A DNA stretch of 64,000 bases from Selaginella moellendorffii. Lineage: Eukaryota; Streptophyta; Lycopodiopsida; Selaginellales; Selaginellaceae. The position numbers were made by a program, and so were the translations under genes. Below, piece by piece: positions 7,893 through 17,586 of the stretch. The stretch spans positions 730,825-794,824 of the forward strand of contig NW_003314284.1 of the NCBI RefSeq assembly GCF_000143415.4, in the 5' to 3' direction. The notes below the pieces were generated by a model that saw only the letters and a list, made by a program, of their open reading frames with translations, ran no database searches and was not told the origin of the DNA. Within the stretch, counting starts at the first letter, position 1. Each line of letters starts with the position of its first letter.

Positions 7893-10880
7893 ATGGCCTT
7901 CAGGGTTGGGGAAAAGGTTTACATTTTGAATGGTGGGAAAAGAGTTGCAAAAGGGACGCTTGTGTCTATGGATCGGAACTTTGTTATACATTGTCAAAGG
8001 CTTGGGGAAGGCAATGCTGCTGTATCAATAGAGACTGTCTTCGATGGGAATGTGGTCGCTATGGAACGAGGAGAGATGGTCGTCGGGGTAAATGTTGTTG
8101 TTGCCTTGAAAAATCTTCAGAAGAAAGCAGATGTTGGGGACAGCACAAGTGTGACGCATGTTCCCTCCGTGGATCTTAAGAACCATGCTACATGGATTCA
8201 GGCAAAGGTGTTTCTAAACAACCCCGAGGGGGAGGTGGTAGCTGAGGGCTTAGCCATAGTTGTCGATCCAAGAGATGCGGTTGCTAATCAAGAATTGGGC
8301 TGGGATGATATTGGAGTTGCGATTTTAGAGGTTGTTGACATAGAAGAAAATAGTCTGACTATTGGAAGCATTGTGCGGTGGAAATTGAGGCACTTAGTGT
8401 TTGAGAATGTGAAGGATTCACAATCAAACACCACTACAACTGATGACAGAACATCTCTTCATGGGAAAAGAAAGTACACCTTCCTAAAGCGCAGCCAAAG
8501 GGATCTGAGCAACGAACCGAAAAGGCAGAAAATGGCGATGGAGGTTCGAATGGTCTCAACAGTTGCTTGTTGCAAGAGGAGGTGCTGTCAACATGCTGAT
8601 TGGGATGCTATTGAAAAGGAGAGAGCAGGATACAAGACATTGTTCTGGAAGGCAGCTCGCAATTTTGTGTATGAGGCATTACGGTCATCTGTTGATGCTT
8701 CAGGACATCAGGTGGGGGGCATGGTCTTCCAGAGGGGTTTGGTCTGCATGAAGGCATGGAGAATCATTTATGGAGTCCCTCGAACCACATTCTACAGAAT
8801 CAAAACTGAGTTCGAGGAACAAAGGGTTCAACAGGCAATCCATGGGAACGACGGTACGCACAAAACCAGGGGTCATGTTGTATATGGAGAGGCAATCTTC
8901 AAGAGGTTTGTCGAGACATGTAGTGAGCAGCAACCACATAAAACCCGCCTCTTGGAAGATGGAACACGAGACACCCAACGAGTTCTCCCTTCCATGTATA
9001 CCAAGGGGGCCATATTGGAAGATGTGAATCGGGAACTCCAGAGTAATGGCTACAGGAAGCTGAGCCAATCTAGATTTAATAGATTGTGGAGCAACAGGTT
9101 CAGGGATGTGAGTATAGGAAAGTACTCCAGCTTTTCAAAGTGTGACGAGTGCACTGCTATCAAAATGGCTTTGTCGAAGAATTCTTGCAGCGCTCAAGAG
9201 CGAGAGACGTTGGTTAGAAGGCGGCTCGACCACAACATCGAGCAGAGAAGCTGCAGGACTGCATATTATCATAACAGGATTCTCTCCATGGAGAGACCTG
9301 ACTCTTACCTTTGCATCATCCACGACAAAATGGACCAGAAAAAGACGTGCTTACCTCGACTCAATCCTGCCCCCAAGGCAATCTCTTCATCCATGCAGCT
9401 GCCTGTGTCTCTGTTTGGCATAATCGCTCATGGGCATGGTGCCCAGAACTATGGGAACTTCTTTGTACCTCTATGGGGTGGCGGGGGTGCAAACATGATG
9501 ATTGCGTCCCTAGCAAAACACTTAAGGTCTCTGCAAAGTGTGCAGACTGAGCTGAACGGCCAACCCTTGCATAAGGCCCTTGTCGATCGAACCCCATATA
9601 GGGTTCAGCTAGAGGAGGAGCAAAGGCTTGCAGTATCGCGTGGGGCCCCATGCCATCCCAGTGAATATGTTGGCCGTCAGATTGTAGGGTTATCACGTGA
9701 GGCCTCATACCATTCCGACGAGGCTGGTCGCCCGGTGAATGCACAGCCTCATCCAAACGAAGCAGAATCTCAAGGAAGTTCTTGCGGCCGATGTGGCCTT
9801 CCACCCCATCTTCTGCTCCAAACAGACAATGCTGGTAGTGAGAACAAAAACATGTACGTCTTCGCGTACTTGGCGATGCTTGTTGCCAAAGGCATATTTG
9901 AAATTGTTACACTTGGCTTTCTCATGGTTGGGCACACTCATGAAGACGTCGATGCCATGTTCAGTCACCTGGCAGAGTCCCTCCGGCGATCCAATGTCCT
10001 CACCCTCCCACAACTCTACGATGGATTCCAAAATTGCATCAAAGGCACTGTTGAAGCTGCACTTGTGACAGAGGTTCCAGACTTTAAGGGGTTTGTAAGA
10101 GGCTACATCAGGGACGGATCCGAAACGCTGATTGGCCACTCCAATCCTCTTCAGTTTCATTTCAGCATGCGTGACGGTGCTCCAGTGATGAGGTACAAGA
10201 TGAGAGAATGGGACACAATGTGGCTGCCAGTGGACGGCATTGAACTCTTCAAGAGAGATCCCATAACTGGGGAACCTATGATTCCTCAGGGTTCCCCACG
10301 GCCGATGCACCCGGATGGACTCAAAGACCAGGAAAGTATAGTGGCCGGGATTAGACAGCATATTGCCTTCTGGAAGAGGGGGTTGGTGTTTGGTGGAGAA
10401 TCCTATTTTAAGAGGTGCAAGCCTTTGCTCGAATACTGGGAGAAGATTATATCTGCTATCCAAAATGGGCCGGTTGTATATGAAGAATTGGAAGAGTCCT
10501 TTTGGCCAGAACCCAGAGCACCAGATAGTAGCGGAACAATGTCCTCTGGAAATGCAGTGACAGATAACGATGTTGAGGATCACTATTGTGGGCCGAGGAA
10601 CAAGAAGCCGGATTCAGCATTCAATCCAGTACAGGTCTGCAAAGGAATGGTCGTGCTTGTCAGACCTAGTAATAAAAAACAAATGATATGGGTGGGGCAC
10701 TGCATCACTGATGTAGAGGAGGACGCGGAAACTAACTCCTTCAATGTAACTGTGGAGTGGTTCAAGCCAAGTTCCGGATATACGAAGGATTGCCTAGAAA
10801 AGAGATGGGTGCTGAATCCAAGGGATCCCAGCATGAGCATATCGGTGAATAATGTTGTGTATGGTTGGATGCGGAAGTAG
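7893..10880 (+). CDS. DUF7869-like protein, transposase/integrase-like (995 aa)
   Basis: This is a single long exon starting with ATG right after a likely splice acceptor. Residues 1-170 look like one or two small beta-barrel modules (FRVGEKVYIL, then KVFLNNPEGEVVAEG). A Cys-rich patch (ACCKRRCCQH) lies near residue 225 and a CDEC pair at 417-420. The core matches my recollection of DUF7869 proteins: IIHDKMDQKKT (Asp478, Asp481), LQTDNAGSENKN (Asp645), then VGHTHEDVDAMFS (His681 to Asp687). This pattern of spaced acidic residues suggests an RNase H-like fold. The C-terminus has another barrel-like segment (GMVVLVRPS to VTVEWFKP). Two 22-nt palindromes are translated in the linker before Asp645. 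The frame is fully intact. It could be a transposase of a mobile element or a domesticated host gene; catalysis is inferred. Confidence 0.72.
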   Translation: MAFRVGEKVYILNGGKRVAKGTLVSMDRNFVIHCQRLGEGNAAVSIETVFDGNVVAMERGEMVVGVNVVVALKNLQKKADVGDSTSVTHVPSVDLKNHATWIQAKVFLNNPEGEVVAEGLAIVVDPRDAVANQELGWDDIGVAILEVVDIEENSLTIGSIVRWKLRHLVFENVKDSQSNTTTTDDRTSLHGKRKYTFLKRSQRDLSNEPKRQKMAMEVRMVSTVACCKRRCCQHADWDAIEKERAGYKTLFWKAARNFVYEALRSSVDASGHQVGGMVFQRGLVCMKAWRIIYGVPRTTFYRIKTEFEEQRVQQAIHGNDGTHKTRGHVVYGEAIFKRFVETCSEQQPHKTRLLEDGTRDTQRVLPSMYTKGAILEDVNRELQSNGYRKLSQSRFNRLWSNRFRDVSIGKYSSFSKCDECTAIKMALSKNSCSAQERETLVRRRLDHNIEQRSCRTAYYHNRILSMERPDSYLCIIHDKMDQKKTCLPRLNPAPKAISSSMQLPVSLFGIIAHGHGAQNYGNFFVPLWGGGGANMMIASLAKHLRSLQSVQTELNGQPLHKALVDRTPYRVQLEEEQRLAVSRGAPCHPSEYVGRQIVGLSREASYHSDEAGRPVNAQPHPNEAESQGSSCGRCGLPPHLLLQTDNAGSENKNMYVFAYLAMLVAKGIFEIVTLGFLMVGHTHEDVDAMFSHLAESLRRSNVLTLPQLYDGFQNCIKGTVEAALVTEVPDFKGFVRGYIRDGSETLIGHSNPLQFHFSMRDGAPVMRYKMREWDTMWLPVDGIELFKRDPITGEPMIPQGSPRPMHPDGLKDQESIVAGIRQHIAFWKRGLVFGGESYFKRCKPLLEYWEKIISAIQNGPVVYEELEESFWPEPRAPDSSGTMSSGNAVTDNDVEDHYCGPRNKKPDSAFNPVQVCKGMVVLVRPSNKKQMIWVGHCITDVEEDAETNSFNVTVEWFKPSSGYTKDCLEKRWVLNPRDPSMSISVNNVVYGWMRK

Positions 10881-11573
10881 AGTGCCACCATCACCTTGCC
10901 AGACCATGCAAGAGATGCAGCAAGAGCATTCATAACCCGGGTTCAAGGTGAGATTCATTAATATTCCTTTACTAAGTTTCTAATGTATTTTATTTCAAGG
11001 TGAACAATCCGAATCTGAATCAGAGGAGGTGTGATGGCATGTGGCCTTACGCCATTCCTAGGTGAGATGATACAAATAACAAGTATAAATTCTTAGTTGT
11101 TCTAGCAAATCTTACTTAAAGTTCAAAGTGAACAAGCCGAATATGAATTCATCGGATTGTTATAACGAATTGCGAGGTGATGGCATGAGGCGATACGCCA
11201 TTTCAAAGTGGTAGCCATTCCTATATGAGGTGAGTGAAATATTTATTAGAAATACCTCATTCAATTGTGCACTTCTAAGTCTTGGTCCACTCAGTATTGT
11301 TTGCATGTTTCTATTTTAATTCTTTCTCTAAAATGTTATTTAGCATGTGGCTTCATGCCATTGCTCTCCACAATCATGCATTGAATTTTTCTATCCTTGC
11401 ATAATACTTCTCCATATATATAGCATGTGCGCACATGTGATATGGTTCATTAGGCCTGATATAGTGTGTGAGGTAAAACAAAGATGATGTGACATATGCA
11501 TTTACCAATCACACGTGCAAAAATCTAATAATATGGCATATGGCCCATATTAATGGCACATAAACCCATATTG
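10881..11573 (+). repeat. 3' region with tandem GTGAACAA-CCGAAT / palindrome modules
   Basis: No gene is seen. Two diverged copies of a module occur. The first runs from about 10,997 (CAAGGTGAACAATCCGAATC) to the palindrome at 11034-11055. The second runs from about 11,126 (CAAAGTGAACAAGCCGAAT) to the palindrome at 11180-11201. Two more palindromes are at 11340-11361 and 11420-11441. A third copy of the first half lies inverted at about 12,382-12,415. GTGAG and TTTCAAG signals suggest the 3' untranslated region could contain short introns. Confidence 0.5.
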
Positions 11574-11673
11574 TGGGCTTACGTGCTTTATGTACCATCA
11601 TTCCCTTGCAGCGTGTGTGTTGGTTTCCTTTTATAACACAACGAACTCCATATTTTAGGGTGAAGAGTGTTCT

Positions 11674-11932
11674 CATGGCAAGCACAAAATCTGTAAGTGA
11701 GGCAGAAAAGGAAACGGAGAAGGAGATAGGTGAAGATGTAGAATATATAAGTCTTCCAAACTCCCCGTACTATGCTCCAGGTGATCATTTTTCTGAACAA
11801 ACGGCAACATTAACAACTATCGAGAACGCCCCAGTAACGTCAGAGACAACAATCCAAAGCAAAACAACTGACCCGGAGAAGGATGATAGTACCGCTGAGA
11901 GTACCAAAAAGGAGGTGTCCACTAGCGCTTAG
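11674..11932 (+). CDS. Small acidic hypothetical protein (85 aa)
   Basis: An ATG at 11674 opens a frame of 85 codons rich in Ser, Thr and Glu (MASTKSVSEAEKETEKE at the start, STKKEVSTSA at the end). The frame extends upstream to 11573, but the segment before this ATG includes a possible acceptor (TATTTTAG). The protein has no recognised domain and looks disordered. It lies 790 bp downstream of the DUF7869-like gene on the same strand and could be a separate small gene or a 3' exon of a longer transcript. It is bounded by palindromes at 11420 and 11940. Confidence 0.35.
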
Positions 11933-12589
11933 GCTTATAATGGCGTGCGCCCTCATGCCATTTACTTGATCACCAAATACCTTTTTCCCTTTGCACTAGT
12001 ATATCTTAATACCGGTCTGAGAAATAGAATGGCATGTGCCCTCAGGCTTTTTACTAAATCACCTTTGAAAGAAATGCAAGCCTCTATGTCGTAAAAAAAA
12101 GGTACTAGAGAAATTCCTTAATAATATGAATGTTATTTAGTTTCATGAAAATACACTAAGGGTCAAATGAGTTAAATGACTTCTCCAGACTAGCAATGCC
12201 TCTTGCTACACCTTCACAATTAGATTTGTTAGAAAAAGATAACATTGAATAATATCTAAATGTTCTCACCATTAAGTTATATATCTAGCTAATAGGAATG
12301 ACGTTCATCTTGGAAAGCTCACCACACGCTCAATGAACAAACAAATAGTGTGTGCGCGCATGCCATCGCTCTTCTTTAGCTTCAGATTCGGCTTGTTCAC
12401 CTTGACAATGAGATTTATTATACAACCAGATGGACTCAGTCTGGACACAAAGTCACCGCGCTAGTCACCATGCCCCAGATATGTCTAGCCCCTGGACAAA
12501 AAACATATAATTTCACGTCATTTTCAAATACTTGAAAATTTGTACCTAGTCCCATTTTACTGAATAAATCCCACTTTAACGAAATAGAG
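11933..12589. other. Non-coding boundary region
   Basis: No coding sequence is seen. The last three palindromes lie here (11940-11961, 12029-12050 decayed, 12345-12366), followed by an inverted copy of the GTGAACAAGCCGAAT module. The palindrome-rich region ends just before retrotransposon sequence begins at about 12,590. Confidence 0.5.
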
Positions 12590-13095
12590 CTTTAATAGAG
12601 TCAAAGAATAATCCTAAAGGATTGATGGAAGCATTTGGACTAAGGTGTGTGGTGCCCCATGAAGGATGGGGAGGATCTTGAGATCCAAGCATGAGAACAG
12701 TGTGTATCTCATTGATGGCAGAAGGTGCCATACTAAAGTCATGGGAAGGAGTTTCCCGGAAGAAAACAACTTTGACACAAAGTTGTGCGTGAACTCTATG
12801 GTGCAGTGCTAATGGATAATTGGCATAAGAGACAACCATATTGGTCTTGGCAAAAAGACCTAGACACAAGTAAGAAGTGTCATAAAGGTAGGCTCATGGA
12901 GCTGATGGTGTGGAGACACCGAATGTGCCAAGGCATGCTGCCTTGAGGTCAAATTGGCGGGTTTATGAGAACTCCTTCCAAAGGAATCCCAATGGAAATG
13001 GGAATAGCATAGCCTAAGCTGGAAGGCAGGCGGTTAGAATGTGGTGACCTAGATAATGATGGAAGTGTGAAAGCACCAGCAATGAGTTGGAGGAC

Positions 13096-13282
13096 TGTTG
13101 GGGGAAGGAGGGGCGCTTCCCCCAACGCTCGCTCAAACACGAGAAATGCTTCACTGCTCTCCACAAAAATGCCCCCCCCTCGCCTTTGTGAGGCAAGGGT
13201 TTTATACAAGGAAGATGGGGAATATTCTGAGGACCAGAATATTCCCTCTCTCTCTCACTCTCTCGGTGGCCACGCCCTAACA
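13096..13282 (-). repeat. 3' LTR of the gypsy element
   Basis: Nearly identical to 22326-22516. It contains a strong hairpin near its start (GGGGGAAG, spacer, CTTCCCCC), a run of C, and a TC microsatellite near the end. It starts TG and ends CA. Confidence 0.9.
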
Positions 13283-14640
13283 TGCGACCATGGTGGATCG
13301 CGCTGGCTCCAGACGCGCGAGAACCCTCCGAAGAGTGTAGAGTGTACGTTTGCTACTGATGCCAAGTGCTAGTAACTGTGTGAAATAGTAGAAACTCTAG
13401 GAAACAGAGTGGAAAAGAAAAAAAAAAGGTAGGTGAGAAGTTTGGAGACAGGGAGAAAACCCGGTGGGAAACCCTGTAGTCAAACTGGACCCTGAAGTTG
13501 AAGAAAAGTGTAGAAAAAGTGTGAAAAGAGGAGGAAAATAGAGGAAAAAGAACGTGAGTACCCAAAGAACTTAACCCGTACCTGGATTTCGGCTCAGGAA
13601 AGTGTACTATGCAAATGCAACCTCTTGATGACTTCCGGTATGCTCCAAGGATTGGCCGAAATCGAGAAAGAAAGAGAGGTAGAAGAGGGGATGCGTTGCC
13701 CAAGGGTGGTAAGTGTGGAAATGATGAAAGATGGAGTGATATGGTGGAGCGCCAAGATGGTGGTGGCACTCGGAAGTGGTAGCCATTGATAACCGTTGGC
13801 CCGTAGAGTAAACACTGACCACTCGAAGTAGCCGGTAACCGATAACCGGTAGCCGGGTACCTGTAACCAGTAACTGGTAACCACCTGCTCTCGCTCCTAC
13901 TCCTGCGCCAGCTCCATGGTGGAGCGCTGAGATGGTGGTGGCTCTCTGAGAAGGTGGCTAGTCTGATGTGTCGGACTGAAGAAGTCAGTGGCTGAAAAGG
14001 ACGGCATAGTCACTAGGTTGCCAGTAAAGAGAGGTGGCATGTGTCCACTGAGTGCTGGAGCAGAAGAAAGTGGCTTCGGCTTCTGTGGCCTCGCCTAAAG
14101 ATCCACCTAGGTGCCTTGAGTGAACAGGTTCACCTGGTTGGAAGAAAGTCGCTCCAGAAAAGCTAGTGCGTTGTCGGCAAATGGTCGTAAAGACATCTTG
14201 GACATGGCATGTCCAAATGAGGTGGTGTCTTTTGCTGCTGGTGCATGTATGTGTGTCCGTGGTATGGTGTAAATGTGACCTCAAATGGAGATGGGAATGA
14301 TGGTGAAAGAATGAAAGATGCAAGATGGGCATCTAGAGATAAGTGCGGGCAACGCTGTTGGAAGTGATTAGTGATGGAACTGTGAGTGTAGATGATATGG
14401 AATGAGTGTGGGAAATGTGCAGGGTATAGTAATGATAAAGGAAGGGCCAAAGAACCTAGAACATAGACCGAGCCAAGCGAGGAACCTCCATACAAACGAC
14501 AATGCAACCTGAGCACGAAATCCAAGGCATGGGCCACGGTCCAATGGAGAAACACCCTCTGAAAGTAAGAAAAGTAGCCACGAAAGTAAAGTGAAAGAAA
14601 GGAAGAGAAAGAAAAAGAAAAAGAAGAGAAGAGGAACGCC
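13283..14640 (-). other. 3' untranslated region of the gypsy element
   Basis: No conserved protein is seen. The frames here are low-complexity Ser/Phe/Leu-rich. A tract at about 13,825-13,915 repeats GTAGCCGGTAACCG-type units followed by CTCGCTCCTACTCCTGC. The same tract occurs in the 5' leader near 21,335-21,480, in the same orientation. Confidence 0.6.
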
Positions 14641-16320
14641 TCACCGGATGAAGCGTTTGAGATGAGAGTGATTGTGAGCGTGTGGGAGCTCACGTCCATC
14701 AGCATCAACTAGCATATATGCTCCGCCTCCGATGTGTCGCTGGACAAAGTAGGGGCCGGTCCAGCGAGGGGAGAACTTCGAAGGTGGCGTGAACTCCTTG
14801 AGTAGAACGAGATCGCCATCCTCGAATGGTTCGGCAAACCGCTGGTGATCGATGACTGACTTGATCTTCTGCTTGCCTCGAAGGAGATGTTCAGTCGTGG
14901 ATCGTCACTGTTCTTCTAAGGCAAGAACCTCCAAGTCACGTGCATGAAGCTTGTCCTCATTGCTAAGCTGAATCGCTGCTGCGTATCGAAGTGAAAGTGA
15001 GAGTGATGGCACTTGGATCTCTACTGGAAGTATGGCCTCTATCCCATAGACAAGGGAGAATGGGGTCACAGAGATGGATGTCTTGAAGGATGTCTGAAAG
15101 GCCCACAATGCTATAACCAAGTGCTCGTGCCAACGCCTTGGGTGATCATCCACAAGCTTTGAGATGACTGTCTTTAATATTTTGTTGCTGGACTCTGCCT
15201 GGCCATTGCAGTCCGGATAATAGCTGCTTCTTTTCACGTGCTTGACCTGTAGTTGCTGGAGAAGATGCTGCATCACCTGTCCAAGGAAGCTGCTGCCACG
15301 ATCGAAAACCAAAACAGCAGGAACTCCAAATCGGCAAATGATGTACTCGTAGACAAACTTTGCTGTAGACTGCTGATCTGCCTGTCGCAAAGGGGTGGCC
15401 TCGACCCATTTTGTGAAATAGTCCGTCGCCACGATAATGTATTGCTGTCCTTTTGAGCTCGGTGGGTTGATCGGGCCAACGAAGTCAAGTCCCCACTGGA
15501 AAAAGGGACCCAGAGAAGTGATGAGCTGAAAAGGAAGACGTGGAACATGGCTCCGGGGGTTGAACCGTTGGCACTGCTCACATGACTTTGCATAGGCCAA
15601 GCTGTCCTGGTGAATCCGAGGCCAAAAGTAGCCATGGCGCAAGAGGAGCTGTGCTGTAACCCGTCCCGAGAAATGCCCCGCACAAGAGTGGAAAGCGCGA
15701 AGGAGCTTAGGGACCTCGTGTTCCCCCACACACCGCAACAAAACTTCCTGAGAAGTCCTCCTGTAAAGGTGTCCATCAAGAAGGCAAAACCCCCGTGCTC
15801 GGATCTCCAATGCCTTTTGTTGTACTGGTGAGGAATCTGCTGGGAACTGACCTGAATCCAGGTACACCGCAACATCCTGTAATGCTGCTGGGACCACAAA
15901 GGAGGTAGCCTCAGCAACTAGGAACTCGCTCGGATCCATCACACGCTTCCGCGGCATGTGAAAAGTTGGTTGGAACTCTTGGATGGTCACAATCCAAGAT
16001 AAAGTACGAGGACTGTGAACCGGTTGCTGTAAAAGAAAGGTCAGCACATTAAAATAGACGTGGAAATGGATACAGGCTCCAGCAAGGAAGTGGCGAAAAC
16101 GCTCCAAGGTGTAAACAACAGCCACTGCTTCTTTTTCTGCATCCACGTACTTCTTCTCAGTCTCCTTGAACGAATGTGAGGCATAATATGTTGCATGTGG
16201 TGGCTTGCCAAGCTATGAACATTGGCAAAGGCATACTCCAAAAGCCTCTGTACCTGTCGTGATGTAAATGTCAAAAGGAAGTTGTCGTTCTGGTGGTTGG
16301 AGTACCGGGGCCTTGTGGAG
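14641..16320 (-). CDS. Gypsy RNase H (end) and integrase
   Basis: On the minus strand, the RNase H part (YASHSF, then EKKYVDAEKEAVAVVYTLE) begins near 16,230 after a frameshift. The main frame 16146-14905 continues into integrase. An HHCC-type zinc finger is visible (HSCAGH to CEQC), then the catalytic core with WGLDFVGP, VATDYFTKWVEAT, VFDRGSSFLG and, for the last acidic residue, NGQAESSNK. A C-terminal segment after the stop at 14905 (WTGPYFVQRHIGG-like, to 14,641) continues in homology with the copy at 32,150-32,310, so the stop is probably a lesion. No chromodomain was recognised. Confidence 0.8.
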
Positions 16321-16323
16321 TGA

Positions 16324-17153
16324 CTACTTCAGTGATTCAAAGGCTTGTTGCTGGGACTCACCCCAGATAAATGGAACGTTGTGTTGTAGCAGAGCTATCA
16401 GGGGCCGTGAACATGCAGCATAGTTGTGAATGAAACGGTGAAAGAAACCCGTTTGCCCAAGGAAACTGCGAAGCTGCTTCAAGTTGGTTGGTGGGTTCCG
16501 ATCCAAAATCTCCTGAGCCTTGGCTACCTGGGGTTTGATCCCATCCTGAGAGACGTCAAAGCCCAGTAACCGGCCTTCGGTTACCCCAAATTTACACTTT
16601 GCCGGGTTCAATGAAAATTTGTGGTGTCGGCAGCGAGTGAAAATCTGTTCCAAGTGCATAAGGTGATCCTCAAAGGAGTCAGAGGTCGTGCACAGATCAT
16701 CCATATACACCCTCAAGGTGCCTCCAATCAAGTCGTGAAAGGCATGGGTCATAAAGCGCTGAAAAGTAGCTCCGGCGTTACACAAGCCAAATGGGAGGAC
16801 GTTGAAAGCAAAGACGCCCCAAGGTGTCCGAAAGGCCGTAAAATCTCGATGATCTGGATGAATGAAGATCTGGTTGTACCCTGAAAAGCCATCCATGAAA
16901 GAGTAGTACCGGTGGCCAGCCATCTCATCCACAATCGCATCGATAAACGGAGTTGGAAAGTGATCTTTCGCAGTTGCCTTGTTCAAGTCTTGAAAGTCAA
17001 CACAGAGGCGGAGTTTTCCATTTGCCTTGCATGCAGGGACGAGATTGGCCACCCACTCTGAGCTCTCCAAAGGGTAAATAAAGCCGGCTGCTAGAAGTCG
17101 CTCGATCCCCAACTTCATCTCTGAGTGAGCTGTCGGGCTGAAACGCCGCATCT
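16324..17153 (-). CDS. Gypsy reverse transcriptase
   Basis: The minus-strand frame shows the RT series in order: ERLLAAGFIYPLESSEW, LRLCVDFQDLNKAT, YYSFMDGFSGYNQI, VLPFGLCNAGATFQRFM and the catalytic YMDD at 16696-16707, then the thumb/connection (LGFDVSQDGIKP, LRSFLGQTGFFHRFI). It is cut off from the upstream domain by an insertion at 17154-17586. It ends at a stop near 16,324, with RNase H continuing in another frame. Confidence 0.88.
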
Positions 17154-17586
17154 GAGGTTCTTGGTGTTCAGCCACACCTTCTCCCCAGCTTGGAACTCTA
17201 CATCCCGGCGCTTTAGGTTTGCGTACTTGGTTTGCCTTTGTTGAGCCCGTTCCAAGGAATCCCTCACTAGATTCCAAATGTTGAGTCTTTCTGCCGTGAA
17301 TGCCTCCACTGCGGGTAGCTCTCCATGATACTCGGCCACGCCGAGTTCCACAGGACCTTCAATAGCTCGCCCATTGATGACTTCCCATGGACTCACCCCG
17401 ATACTCGAATGTGGTGAGTTGTTATAACACATTTCCGCAAGTCCCAAATGACTTACCCAATCGGTCTGGTCTCCCGAGACATAGCATCGCAAATAATCCT
17501 CCAGCTGCCTATTCACCCTTTCCGTTTGTCCGTCTGTCAAGAAGTGTTAGGACCACCAAACTTGACTTACTACCCCATACCTGTCG
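17154..17586 (-). mobile_element. Captured integrase fragment of a different gypsy lineage
   Basis: This segment encodes, on the minus strand, TDGQTERVNRQLEDYLRCYV and then FQAGEKVWLNTKNLR. That is the end of an integrase core and C-terminal domain typical of chromovirus-like elements, unlike this element's own integrase. It interrupts the RT leader between SAKP and MRRFSP. The second copy of the element at 29,845-29,870 lacks it and reads straight through. It breaks the polyprotein frame. Template switching during reverse transcription is one possible origin. Confidence 0.75.

Larger units (their letters stand above)
371..12366. repeat. Dispersed 22-nt palindrome family (about 24 copies)
   Basis: The consensus is ATGGCATGAGG followed directly by its reverse complement, with R/Y and W variation in the arms. 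Copies are at 371, 1448, 1523, 2743, 2934, 3075, 4574, 5306, 5366, 5443, 6934, 7006 (with a 3-nt insertion), 7621, 7719, 7789, 9635, 9692, 11034, 11180, 11340, 11420, 11940, 12029 and 12345, each 22 nt long. Copies at 371, 1448, 1523, 7621 and 7719 are near perfect, while 3075, 6934, 12029 and 12345 are decayed. They occur in introns, two exons of the NIF-domain gene, the coding sequence of the DUF7869-like gene and both flanks. I saw none from 12.4 kb to the end. Confidence 0.85.

Noticed and set aside
371-12366. CRISPR-like array
   Set aside because: The palindromes are irregularly spaced, lie in introns and exons of plant genes, and have no uniform spacers.
13353-14708. Ser/Phe/Leu-rich minus-strand frames in the gypsy 3' region
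   Set aside because: Low complexity, no domains, downstream of integrase in the untranslated tail.
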